Assembly (NCBI GenBank): GCA_028097945.1
Contig: JAOHFJ010000007.1
Coordinates: 1 to 36,821 of the forward strand
DNA: 36,821 bases
Source of the DNA: Candidatus Pelagibacter sp.
GTDB taxonomy: Bacteria; Pseudomonadota; Alphaproteobacteria; Pelagibacterales; Pelagibacteraceae
Direction: 5' to 3'
Shown: positions 24,981 to 33,818 of the stretch, piece by piece
Numbering within the stretch: position 1 is the first letter of the stretch
Layout: the number at the start of each line of letters is the position of its first letter
Notes under the pieces: model-generated
The model's input: only the letters and a program-made list of their open reading frames with translations
Databases searched by the model: none
Told to the model about the DNA's origin: nothing
Translations under genes and position numbers: made by a program

Positions 24981-25843
24981 TATCTAGCCTCATCTCTCAT
25001 CATTATACTATAAAAAATCCAGCATATAAGAAGTACAATTAAAAAATAAATTAGTGACATAGCTGCTGCTGGGCCAAGATCAAATTGACCTAAAGCCATT
25101 TTAACTAAATCAAGTGATAGAAAATTCGTTGCATTTCCCGGTCCACCTCCCGTTAAAACAAAAGGCTCTGTATAAATCATAAAACTATCCATAAATCTTA
25201 AAAGGATAGCCAAAGTTAAAACTTTTTTCATTTTTGGTAATTCTATATATCTAAAAACATCCCATCTACTTGCACCATCAATCTCAGCAGCCTGATAGTA
25301 AGCTGGCTGTATAGAATTTAGGCCTGCGTAAGATAATAAAACAACTAAAGATGTCCAATGCCAAACATCCATTAATATCGTCGTGAACCACGCATCACCA
25401 CTCTGTTGAGTAAAATTATAGTCAAAACCTAAAGTATTCAAAGAGTTACCTAAAAATCCAATATCTGGTAAAGCAAATATATTCCACATTGCTCCAACCA
25501 CATTCCAAGGAATTAAAAGAGGCATCGACATTAAAATTAAACAAACAGGAACACCCCAACCTTTTTTAGGCATAGTAAGAGCTATACCTATTCCTAATGG
25601 AAGCTGAATTAATAAAATTATAAAGGTAAATATTACTTGTCGCCCTAAAGACGCATGAAATCTTTCAGAGTGTAAAATTTCTTTAAACCATCTAGTTCCC
25701 TCCCAAGCAAAAACATTACTTCCAAAAGTTTCTTGAAAAGAATAATTTACTACAGTCATCAAAGGAACAGCAGCATTAAACGCCACAAGCACGAAAACTG
25801 GAATTACAAAGAACCAAGCTTTCTGATTAAATGTTTTATTCAT
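24980..25843 (-). CDS. glpP: Glycerol-type ABC transporter, permease GlpP
   Basis: A 287-aa MalF/UgpA-type permease with six helices (first WFFVIPVFVLVAFNAAVPLMTVV). The EAA loop is AAEIDGASRWDVFRYIELPKMKKV, and YTEPFVLTGGGPGNATNFLSL is the characteristic motif of carbohydrate/glycerol ABC permeases. It overlaps the glpT stop and the glpQ start by one base, consistent with one polycistronic message. Confidence 0.9.
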   Translation of the reverse strand: MNKTFNQKAWFFVIPVFVLVAFNAAVPLMTVVNYSFQETFGSNVFAWEGTRWFKEILHSERFHASLGRQVIFTFIILLIQLPLGIGIALTMPKKGWGVPVCLILMSMPLLIPWNVVGAMWNIFALPDIGFLGNSLNTLGFDYNFTQQSGDAWFTTILMDVWHWTSLVVLLSYAGLNSIQPAYYQAAEIDGASRWDVFRYIELPKMKKVLTLAILLRFMDSFMIYTEPFVLTGGGPGNATNFLSLDLVKMALGQFDLGPAAAMSLIYFLIVLLICWIFYSIMMRDEAR

Positions 25844-26907
25844 TATTCAATTATCCAGTTGTCTCCATAAGCGTATGTATATTTTTGATCGAAAGAAATA
25901 TGAGCGCTCCCGCTTGGTATCTGAGTAGATGAGCTAGCTAAAATTTTAATACTTCCACTTCCACATTCAGTATCAATTACTTTATGCCTGCCTGTATCGC
26001 TTACTCTTTTTACTTTTACAGCGATACCATCATTAGAAAAATTCACAAACTCAGGTCTAATTCCAACTTGAGTTTTATTAAAATTAGATTTTTTTAAACT
26101 AGTATTAGTAGGTAATATTTTTCCTTCAAAATTAATTTGACCATTTTTTATTTCACATGGGAGAATATTCATTCCAGGCGAGCCGATAAAATGACCAACA
26201 AAGGTATGTTTTGGTTTTTCAAATAATTCCACTGGAGTACCTGTCTGAACAATTTGACCTTCATGCATTACTACAACTTGATCTGCAAAAGTTAATGCTT
26301 CGATTTGATCATGTGTTACATAAATCATTGTACGATTAATTTTTTGATGTAATTCTTTTAGTTTAGATCTTAAAACCCATTTTAAATGGGGATCAATTAC
26401 GGTTAGTGGTTCATCAAACATTATTACATTTACATCTGATCTTACTAGCCCTCTTCCAAGAGAAATTTTTTGTTTTCCATCTGCTGTTAAGCCAGATGCT
26501 TTGTTATTTAAAGTTGGGGTAAGTTCCAACATTGCTCCTATTTCTTTTACTTTGGCGTCAATTTCTGTTTCTGATAAGCCTCTATTTTTAAGAGGAAATG
26601 CTAAATTATCATAAACAGTCATAGTGTCATAAATTACTGGAAACTGAAAAATTTGGGCAATATCTCTCTCTACTGGATTTAGCGTTGTAACATCTTTATC
26701 ATCAAAAAATACTCCACCCTTTGTTGGTTTAAGCAATCCAGAAATAATATTTAATAATGTTGTTTTTCCACATCCAGAGGGACCTAGTAATGCATATGCA
26801 CCCCCATCTTTCCAATCAATATCTACTCCTCTTAAAGCCCAGTCTGAATTATTGTTTTGTTTTGTTAAATAACTATGACTTAATTTCTTTAAAGTAATTT
26901 TAGCCAT
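25843..26907 (-). CDS. glpT: Glycerol-type ABC transporter, ATPase GlpT (degenerate signature)
   Basis: A 354-aa MalK-like ATPase. Walker A GPSGCGKT (42-49), Walker B VIMFDEP (161-167) and the switch His199 (VTHD) are intact. The signature is LTADG at 140-144 instead of LSGGQ, while the rest of that helix (KQKISLGRGL) aligns well. The C-terminal TOBE-like part includes VGIRPEFVNF. It shares 8 nt with glpS. Combined with GlpS it should form one canonical and one degenerate ATP site. The name follows the rhizobial operon, not the glycerol-3-phosphate antiporter. Confidence 0.9.
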   Translation of the reverse strand: MAKITLKKLSHSYLTKQNNNSDWALRGVDIDWKDGGAYALLGPSGCGKTTLLNIISGLLKPTKGGVFFDDKDVTTLNPVERDIAQIFQFPVIYDTMTVYDNLAFPLKNRGLSETEIDAKVKEIGAMLELTPTLNNKASGLTADGKQKISLGRGLVRSDVNVIMFDEPLTVIDPHLKWVLRSKLKELHQKINRTMIYVTHDQIEALTFADQVVVMHEGQIVQTGTPVELFEKPKHTFVGHFIGSPGMNILPCEIKNGQINFEGKILPTNTSLKKSNFNKTQVGIRPEFVNFSNDGIAVKVKRVSDTGRHKVIDTECGSGSIKILASSSTQIPSGSAHISFDQKYTYAYGDNWIIE

Positions 26908-27964
26908 GATTTACCAATCTGTTATTTTGGTCAAAATATAAAAATTCATTAACATTCATGTGTAATTTTGTATCTTCTCCAATATTTTTTTGTTGAATAC
27001 CATTAGATAGAGAAACCCAATTTAAATTACCATTTGTGAAATGAATTAAACTTTCTGAACCGCTTAGTTCAGAAATTAAAACTTTGCCATTAATTTCAAC
27101 TGAATTATTGCCTTCTTTATATGTGGTGATATTGTGAGGTCTAATCCCTATTTTATATTTTCCATCTTTAATTTGAACATTTGATTTCCATTGCACATTG
27201 TTATCAGCCAGTTTAAAAGTATCCCCAGTTTTTACTATTTCGGCTATATTCATAGGTGGATCGCTAAACACTTTTGCTGAAGTTAAATTTTCTGGCTTAT
27301 TGTAAACATCCAAGGTCTTGCCATATTGAATAAGATTGCCTTCTAACAATGTTGCAGTATATCCTCCTATCATTAAAGCATCTAAAGGTTCTGTAGTTGC
27401 ATATACAACAATACAATCTCTGTCTTCAAATAATTTAGGTAATTCCTCTCTTAATTCCTCTCGAAGTTTAAAATCTAAGTTAGCTAAAGGCTCATCTAAT
27501 AATATTAAATCTGAATCCTTTACTAAAGCCCTAGCTAAAGCTGTTCTTTGTTGTTGACCACCAGATAATTCGTCAGGTTTTTTATCTAACATTGCGGATA
27601 ATTTTAAGAGTTCTGCAACTTTCCCAACTCTATTTTTGATTTCATCTGTATTAATTCCGGTAATTTTTAAAGGAGAAGCTATGTTTTCAAATACTGTGAA
27701 ATTTGGGTAATTGATAAACTGCTGATAAACCATGGAACAATTTCTTTTCTGAACTTCTTTGCCTGTAACGTTTTCACCGTTAAACCAAATTTCTCCTGAA
27801 GTTGGTTTATCCAAACCAGCCATAATCTGCATTAAAGTTGTTTTGCCTGCCAACGTTGATCCTAATAATATATTGATGGTGTTTTTTTCTAATTTAAGGT
27901 TCGTAGAATGTATATGAGTTTCTATACCTACTTTTTTTTCAACATTTTTTAGTTCTAGACTCAT
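26900..27964 (-). CDS. glpS: Glycerol-type ABC transporter, ATPase GlpS (no switch histidine)
   Basis: A 354-aa ABC ATPase. The Walker A is unusual, GSTLAGKT (35-42), but keeps GxxxxGKT. The signature LSGGQ (133-137) and Walker B LILLDEP (153-159) are canonical. The switch position reads YATTEP (188-193), with Thr190 where His is expected, so this subunit probably cannot complete hydrolysis at its own Walker site. The C-terminal TOBE region includes IGIRPHNIT. It lies 72 nt after glpV, behind a strong terminator hairpin. Confidence 0.9.
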   Translation of the reverse strand: MSLELKNVEKKVGIETHIHSTNLKLEKNTINILLGSTLAGKTTLMQIMAGLDKPTSGEIWFNGENVTGKEVQKRNCSMVYQQFINYPNFTVFENIASPLKITGINTDEIKNRVGKVAELLKLSAMLDKKPDELSGGQQQRTALARALVKDSDLILLDEPLANLDFKLREELREELPKLFEDRDCIVVYATTEPLDALMIGGYTATLLEGNLIQYGKTLDVYNKPENLTSAKVFSDPPMNIAEIVKTGDTFKLADNNVQWKSNVQIKDGKYKIGIRPHNITTYKEGNNSVEINGKVLISELSGSESLIHFTNGNLNWVSLSNGIQQKNIGEDTKLHMNVNEFLYFDQNNRLVNHG

Positions 27965-27987
27965 ATGTAAAATTAAAATTTAGTTTT

Positions 27988-28018
27988 AAAAAAAGGGGAC
28001 ATTAAATGCCCCCTTTTT
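27988..28018 (-). terminator. Intrinsic terminator/attenuator between glpV and glpS
   Basis: On the minus strand a 13-bp stem (28006-28018 with 27990-28002; AAAAAGGGG outer part, one G-T wobble) closes a 3-nt loop and runs into a T tract (complement of A 27988-27994). It starts 18 nt after the glpV stop. It has the same architecture as the hairpin after aapJ, and probably lowers transport-core expression relative to the binding protein. Confidence 0.85.
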
Positions 28019-28036
28019 AAATTAAATTAACCTAGG

Positions 28037-29767
28037 TTATTTCCAAGCGTCTTTAAATGCTACGGTTTTTCCTTTAGGTTTTTCGTTAACTTTAGCTTTT
28101 GGTGAACCTTTTTTATTTAACCAATAAGATGCTTCTCTTGGTTTATTAAGTCTTGGTCCACATCCACCGTATGCGTTACTACCTTTATCAGCAGCTTCCA
28201 TACGAGACATTACTAAGTCCATCTCATCTGCAAGACGATCCATAGTTTGTTGTGGTGTAAATGTGCCTGAGTTAACTTCTCCGATGTGCTGCCACCATAA
28301 TTGTGCAAGCTTCGGATAATCTGGAACGTTGATACCTGTTGGTGACCAAACGTTTCTGTTTTTAGATCTATAGAACTCGATAAGTCCACCAAGTTCAGGA
28401 GCTCTCTTAGTAAAGTGTTTGTCGTTAACAGTACTTTTTCTTACAAATGTTAAACCAACATCAGCTTTTTTAAGAGATACAGTTTTTGAAACTGTAAATT
28501 GAGCGTACAACCATGCAGCTTTTCTTCTATCAACTGGAGTAGACTTAAACATTGTCCATGATCCAACGTCTTGATATCCAAGCTTCATACCTTGTTCCCA
28601 ATAAGGTCCTTTAGGCGATGGGCCCATTCTCCATAAAGGCATACCGTTTGCATCAACTACTTTATTGTTAGGATCTTTTCCTACTAAAGAAGCTGTGAAA
28701 GCAGTGTACCAGAAAATTTGCTGAGCAACATTTCCTGAAGAAAGAGATGGTAAAGACTGATAAAAGTCCATAGCCGCTGCTCCCGGAGGTGCGTAAGCTC
28801 TTAACCATTCATCCCATTTTCTAATTGCGTATACAGCGGCAGGGCCATTAGTAGCTCCACCTCTTGATACGTTGGCACCTACTGGATTGCAAGAACCTGG
28901 TTCCATTCGAATTCCCCACTCATCAACTGGAACTCCGTTTGGCAATCCTTTACTTCCTGCACCAGCCATTGATAACCACGCATCAGTCATTCTCCATCCT
29001 AAGTCTGGAGCTCTTTTACCGTAGTCCATGTGGCCGTATATTCTTACGCCATCAATATTTTTAACATCTTCTGAAAAGAATTTAGCTATATCTTCATAAG
29101 CAGACCAGTTTACTGGAACACCTAAATCATAACCATATTTTTTCTTAAATGCTTTTTGGATTTCAGGTCTATCAAACCAATCTTTTCTAAACCAATAAAG
29201 GTTAGCAAATTGTTGGTCTGGTAGTTGATAAAGATTTCCATCTGGACCTGTAGTAAATTGTAGTCCTATAAAGTCATCTAAATCTAATGTTGGTAAAGTT
29301 ACATCTTTACCTTCACCTTTCATCCATTCTGTTAAGTTTACAGCTTGTTGCATACGCGCGTGCGTACCAATTAAGTCTGAGTCATTAACATACGCATCGT
29401 AAATACTTACGTTTGTTTGCATTTGTGTTTGAACTGCCATTACAACATCACCTTCTCCGATGATTTGGTGTTGTACTTTGATGCCAGTTATGTCTTCAAA
29501 CGCTTTTGTAAGAGTCTTTGACTCATACACGTGAGTAGGAATTCCTTCAGAAACTACTTTTAAAGACATTCCTTTGAATGGCTTAGCAGCATTGTGGAAC
29601 CACTCTAGTTCTTTTTCTCTATCTTTTGCAGATAAAGTTGAAAGACTAAATTCCCCATTTGACCATTTCTTGATTGCAGCCATATGACCGTCTGCAAAAG
29701 CACTAGAAATAGTTACGATTGAAAATGAAACAGCAACAGCAAAAATAGTTTTTAATGTTTTAATCAT
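28037..29767 (-). CDS. glpV: Glycerol-type ABC transporter, large substrate-binding protein
   Basis: A 576-aa periplasmic SBP, much longer than most (about 400 aa) but normal for the GlpV glycerol-binding family. I chose the ATG at 29767 rather than the ATG 12 nt upstream, because GGGGGAA (29771-29777) then serves as the ribosome binding site. The signal peptide is MIKTLKTIFAVAVSFSIVTI then SSAFA, with cleavage before DGHMAA. Trp-rich segments (DQQFANLYWFRKDWFDRPE, GHMDYGKRAPDLGWRMTDAW, LWRMGPSPKGPYWEQGMKLG) are typical. It is followed by an attenuator and the glpSTPQU core. Substrate is inferred from this family and adjacent glpK; another polyol cannot be excluded. Confidence 0.9.
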   Translation of the reverse strand: MIKTLKTIFAVAVSFSIVTISSAFADGHMAAIKKWSNGEFSLSTLSAKDREKELEWFHNAAKPFKGMSLKVVSEGIPTHVYESKTLTKAFEDITGIKVQHQIIGEGDVVMAVQTQMQTNVSIYDAYVNDSDLIGTHARMQQAVNLTEWMKGEGKDVTLPTLDLDDFIGLQFTTGPDGNLYQLPDQQFANLYWFRKDWFDRPEIQKAFKKKYGYDLGVPVNWSAYEDIAKFFSEDVKNIDGVRIYGHMDYGKRAPDLGWRMTDAWLSMAGAGSKGLPNGVPVDEWGIRMEPGSCNPVGANVSRGGATNGPAAVYAIRKWDEWLRAYAPPGAAAMDFYQSLPSLSSGNVAQQIFWYTAFTASLVGKDPNNKVVDANGMPLWRMGPSPKGPYWEQGMKLGYQDVGSWTMFKSTPVDRRKAAWLYAQFTVSKTVSLKKADVGLTFVRKSTVNDKHFTKRAPELGGLIEFYRSKNRNVWSPTGINVPDYPKLAQLWWQHIGEVNSGTFTPQQTMDRLADEMDLVMSRMEAADKGSNAYGGCGPRLNKPREASYWLNKKGSPKAKVNEKPKGKTVAFKDAWK

Positions 29768-29873
29768 TATTTCCCCCATTTATTGTTATTGTTTTTTTAA
29801 GAAATTAATTGAACCAAAAATAACCCAAAGTGTACAGAGGTTAATTTAATTAAATATACAACTATAGAGTGTG

Positions 29874-31355
29874 TTAATTGATTAATGTTTTCTTAATTGC
29901 TGTTGACCAGCCTTTTAGAAGTTTATTTTTTAAAGAATTTTTCATTTTTGGTGAATATTTTTTATCTAGGTGCCAATTTTTAGAAATATCTTTCAAAGAT
30001 TTATAAACTCCAATTTGTAAACCAGCCATAAAAGCTGCACCAAGGGCTGTGGTTTCTTGAACTTTTGGTCTTAATACTTTCACGTTTACTATGTCAGATA
30101 AAAATTGTGAAAACCAATTGTTCATTACCATCCCTCCGTCAACTTTCACAATTTTAGGTCTTAAGCCGTCGTGTTTCATCGCTTCAAACAAATCATAAGT
30201 TTGATAAGCAACAGCTTCGATCGTTGCTCTAACAATTTCTTTAGGACTTGTGTCTCTAGTAATTCCACTTAGCACTCCTCTTGCATTCGCATCCCAATAT
30301 GGAGCTCCTAAACCAGTAAATGCTGGTACTAAATAAATATTATTATTGTCTTTTAGAGATTTAATTATCTTTTCTGTTTCAGGCGCTTTTTTAAAAAACT
30401 TCATTCTGTCTCTTAACCATTGTACACCTGCTCCTGCTATAAAAATTGATCCTTCCATAGCATATGTTGTTTTACCATTTATCCTGTAAGCAATTGTAGT
30501 TAACAATCTATTTTTGGAATAAATTTTTTTGCTGCCTGTGTTAAGCAAAACAAATGCTCCAGTACCATATGTGCTTTTAAGAGAGCCAGGCTCAAAACAA
30601 CATTGACCTATAGTAGCTGACTGCTGATCTCCTACTACACCGTTTATTGGTATAGACTTTCCTGTAATAGATGAATGGGTTTGCCCATAATCATCTGCGC
30701 AATCTTTTACTTCGGGAAGAATATGTTTTTTAATTTTTAAAATATTTAAGATCGTATCATCCCATTTATTAGAAGAAATATTGTAAATCATTGTTCTGCT
30801 TGCATTTGTAGCATCAGTTGCGTGTATTTTTCCTCGAGTTAATCTCCAAATTAAAAAGCTATCAATTGTTCCAAACAATAATTGTTTTTTGTTCATGAGT
30901 TGTTTAGCTTTAGGAACGTTATCTAGTATCCATTTTATTTTTGTTCCTGAAAAATAGGAGTCGATTAAAAGACCAGTTTTATTGAAGATCATTGTGTCTT
31001 TGTTTTGTTTTCTTAATTTCTTACAAAACTCTTCTTGTCTACGATCTTGCCAAACAATTGCATTATAAACCGGCTTACCTGTTTTTTTGTCCCACAAAAC
31101 AGTTGTTTCTCTTTGATTTGTAATACCTATGCTTAAAATTTCACCTCTTAGTCTTTTTGTTTTTTGAATAACATCTTTTAAAGTTTTTAAAGTTGTTCTC
31201 CAAATTTCCTCTGGATTATGTTCAACCCAACCACTTTTTGGAAAATACTGTGTAAATTCTTTTTGTGACGAATATATTGGTTTTCCTTTAAGATCAAAAA
31301 GGATTGATCTGTTTGATGTAGTACCAGCATCAATTGAAATTATAAATTTTTTCAT
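29874..31355 (-). CDS. glpK: Glycerol kinase
   Basis: A 493-aa FGGY kinase that phosphorylates glycerol to sn-glycerol-3-phosphate. Motifs are SIDAGTTSNRSILFD (7-21), GITNQRETTVLWDKKTG, NAIVWQDRR, DATNASRTMIYNI, GDQQSATIGQCCFEPGSLKSTYGTGAF, AYQTYDLFEAM and KVDGGMVMNNWFSQFLSDI. These match GlpK specifically rather than xylulokinase or gluconokinase. Length is normal (about 500). Its ATG overlaps the gpsA stop by one base. It lies 107 nt upstream of the glycerol transporter SBP on the same strand. Confidence 0.95.
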   Translation of the reverse strand: MKKFIISIDAGTTSNRSILFDLKGKPIYSSQKEFTQYFPKSGWVEHNPEEIWRTTLKTLKDVIQKTKRLRGEILSIGITNQRETTVLWDKKTGKPVYNAIVWQDRRQEEFCKKLRKQNKDTMIFNKTGLLIDSYFSGTKIKWILDNVPKAKQLMNKKQLLFGTIDSFLIWRLTRGKIHATDATNASRTMIYNISSNKWDDTILNILKIKKHILPEVKDCADDYGQTHSSITGKSIPINGVVGDQQSATIGQCCFEPGSLKSTYGTGAFVLLNTGSKKIYSKNRLLTTIAYRINGKTTYAMEGSIFIAGAGVQWLRDRMKFFKKAPETEKIIKSLKDNNNIYLVPAFTGLGAPYWDANARGVLSGITRDTSPKEIVRATIEAVAYQTYDLFEAMKHDGLRPKIVKVDGGMVMNNWFSQFLSDIVNVKVLRPKVQETTALGAAFMAGLQIGVYKSLKDISKNWHLDKKYSPKMKNSLKNKLLKGWSTAIKKTLIN

Positions 31356-32401
31356 TATCTAAAAGATTCCCAATCCAATTCTAGTTTCTTATCATCTACA
31401 ATAGCATTGATCATGCCAAGCATTAAAGGTAATTTTTTTTGATCAAAGTCTTCGTTTACTTTTTTTGAGATTTCTTTTGCTAGATCTGCTCCTTCAACTG
31501 TTACTTTTTCCATCTTTGTTTTTTTGGCCTCTGAAAAAGTTAGTCCTTCCCCAATATAAGATCCCATTTTTGCATTTCTTCCTCCACCAGAGCTAACATA
31601 AAGATCTCCTAAACCTGCTAGACCTTTAACGGTTTCTTTTTTACCTTTTAAATGTTCAACAAATATTTCCATTTCATGAATAGATTGTTTGATTAAAGCA
31701 GATGCTGTATTTAAATAATTTTTTTCTCTAATTTCGTTAGAAATATTTTTACTACATAAGCCTTTTGCTGCACCAACTGCCATTGAAAAAATATTTTTTA
31801 TTGCGGCTGAAACCTCGACACCATTTAGATCGCTGGAAAATGATGTATGATAATAACTTGTGTTTAGCATATCAGCTATTTTTTTTGCAGTTTGAATATC
31901 TTTATTCGCAATAACGACACTGGAATGAACTCTGTTAGCCAAACCTGCAGCCAGACAAGGTCCACCTACAGCTGATATGTCAACTTTTTTAATTCCTCTT
32001 GCCCCTAGTAGTCTCTCAAGTTTATCCACTAATAATTCATATTGATTATTGTGAATGCTTAGACCTTTTGTGAGCATCAATAATTTTGGGATTTTACCAT
32101 CTTTATAAAGTCTGCTTAATTGGTCTGCGACCCACTCAATGCCTTTGGAACTTATTCCAAGGACAATCAAATCCACATTTGATTTTAATAGTTCATCAAA
32201 TTTTTCAAACTTTAAAATTTTAATTTCTCGGGGAATTTCGGTGTTTAACCCTGGATGTAAATTATTGTTTCTTTGTAAATTATCAATGAAATCATTTTCT
32301 AAGTGAGTTCCAACAATATTAATATCATGATTATTATCTAAACATGGTAAAGCAAAAGCTGAACCCATAGCACCTGCACCAATAATTACGATTTTTGACA
32401 T
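31355..32401 (-). CDS. gpsA: NAD(P)-dependent glycerol-3-phosphate dehydrogenase, GpsA family
   Basis: A 348-aa GpsA-family protein from the ATG at 32401 (a TTG lies one codon upstream; the ATG overlaps the trkH stop as TGATG). The Rossmann motif is GAGAMGSAFA near the N-terminus. The catalytic-lysine region is VSAAIKNIFSMAVGAAKG, and GLAGLGDLYVSSGGGRNAKMG is the substrate-domain signature. It interconverts glycerol-3-phosphate and dihydroxyacetone phosphate. The standard role is lipid precursor synthesis. Its coupling to glpK and the transporter, with no glpD in the window, suggests it also oxidises glycerol-3-phosphate for catabolism, which is inference. Confidence 0.88.
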   Translation of the reverse strand: MSKIVIIGAGAMGSAFALPCLDNNHDINIVGTHLENDFIDNLQRNNNLHPGLNTEIPREIKILKFEKFDELLKSNVDLIVLGISSKGIEWVADQLSRLYKDGKIPKLLMLTKGLSIHNNQYELLVDKLERLLGARGIKKVDISAVGGPCLAAGLANRVHSSVVIANKDIQTAKKIADMLNTSYYHTSFSSDLNGVEVSAAIKNIFSMAVGAAKGLCSKNISNEIREKNYLNTASALIKQSIHEMEIFVEHLKGKKETVKGLAGLGDLYVSSGGGRNAKMGSYIGEGLTFSEAKKTKMEKVTVEGADLAKEISKKVNEDFDQKKLPLMLGMINAIVDDKKLELDWESFR

Positions 32402-33813
32402 CAATCCTTAAATAGTATTTTTTTGAAAATTAAAAAAATTGATATTAGCTCAATTTTTCCGATTATCATAAATAAAATTAAACTAATTTTTGAGGATGTT
32501 AACAGATTAGCAAAATTTAAATTTTGCATATTATACATTTCAGAATTTACAGTATTCGTTAAAGTTAATATAGATAATTTAAATGATTTCTCAAACCCTA
32601 TATTATCTACGACCAAAAGACTTGATAAAATAAATAAACTTAAAAAAAAAGAAATAAATATCAAAAATGATATTTTAACATGATCATCTATTATTTTTTT
32701 ATCTGATCCAAATATTGTTTTATTTATTATACTATTGGGGCTTATGAGTTTAATAATTTCTAGAGAAGTAATTTTTAATAATATGTAGAATCTAGTTAAC
32801 TTTATTCCTGATGAATTAGAAATCAGAGAACCTCCAATAATTGTTATTAGTAAGAAGTATAAACTTAAATTATTATCTGACTCCATTAGTGTAAGTCCAG
32901 AATTTGCTAAACTGCTAGATACACTTATTATAATATCTAAAACATTATAATTATTAAAATATATCAAGCAGCAAAATACTATGAACAATAGTACTAAATA
33001 TAAATCTTCTTTATGGTCTTTTGTTAAAATATTTTTGTTAAATATATTTAAAAGAAGATAAAAATTTAGCATAGAAATCATAAATGAAAAAATAAGGATA
33101 ATTTTTTGAAAATTTGTTGAAATAATTTTTCCTAAGCTATCTATTGGCAAAAATCCTCCGCCAGAAATTAATGTCATGCTTAAATTAAGTGAATTAAATA
33201 ACCGAACCCCTGATATGTTTAGTAGACTTAAAATTACGATACTAAGTAAAGAATAAATTATAAATATTTTGAATAAATTGTCTTTTATATTACTCTCAGA
33301 GGTGAAATTGCTGTCTCCAGAATAAGTAAGGTTAGTCATTTTATAGTTAAAAGATTTATTAGAAAATATTATTAATAAAAAAAATAAAAAGAATAAGCCT
33401 CCTAACCATTGAGAGGAAGATCTCCAGAGGATAAGCGTAGGATCTAGATATTTTATATCTTTAAAAATTGAAAATCCCGTGCCTGTTAATCCTGAAATAG
33501 ACTCAAATATAGAATTAATAAATGTAACTTGATAATTGCTTAAATAAAAAGGAATAGATATTAGGATAGATGTTAAAATGTATGCACAAATTATCAAAAT
33601 TAATTGTTCAATAAAGTTAATATTTTTTTGACTTTTTTTTCCATAATATAAAAAACCTAATCCTATTAATATGGAAGTTGCTAGAGTTATAAAATAAGTA
33701 TCAATACTTAAAAAATAATCAAAATACGAGGCATATAAAATATTTATAAATGAGAGAAAACTTACTGGAAAACAGAATAAGCTTAGGTAGAAACTAATCT
33801 TTTTGAAGTTCAT
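32401..33813 (-). CDS. trkH: Trk-type potassium uptake membrane subunit
   Basis: A 470-aa polytopic protein of the TrkH/KtrB superfamily with four pore repeats. Pore loops visible are SISGLTGTGFS (105-115), MTLISGGGFLP (213-223), SSLANSGLTL (300-309), and a fourth, LTNTVNSEMYN (418-428), where the filter glycine appears to be Val422. The C-terminal GKIELISIFLIF matches the conserved GRxE end of TrkH. Length is near the E. coli protein (483). It lies 5 nt after trkA, which supplies the gating ring. The ion could be K+ or Na+ given the atypical fourth filter. Confidence 0.9.
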   Translation of the reverse strand: MNFKKISFYLSLFCFPVSFLSFINILYASYFDYFLSIDTYFITLATSILIGLGFLYYGKKSQKNINFIEQLILIICAYILTSILISIPFYLSNYQVTFINSIFESISGLTGTGFSIFKDIKYLDPTLILWRSSSQWLGGLFFLFFLLIIFSNKSFNYKMTNLTYSGDSNFTSESNIKDNLFKIFIIYSLLSIVILSLLNISGVRLFNSLNLSMTLISGGGFLPIDSLGKIISTNFQKIILIFSFMISMLNFYLLLNIFNKNILTKDHKEDLYLVLLFIVFCCLIYFNNYNVLDIIISVSSSLANSGLTLMESDNNLSLYFLLITIIGGSLISNSSGIKLTRFYILLKITSLEIIKLISPNSIINKTIFGSDKKIIDDHVKISFLIFISFFLSLFILSSLLVVDNIGFEKSFKLSILTLTNTVNSEMYNMQNLNFANLLTSSKISLILFMIIGKIELISIFLIFKKILFKD

Positions 33814-33818
33814 TAATA

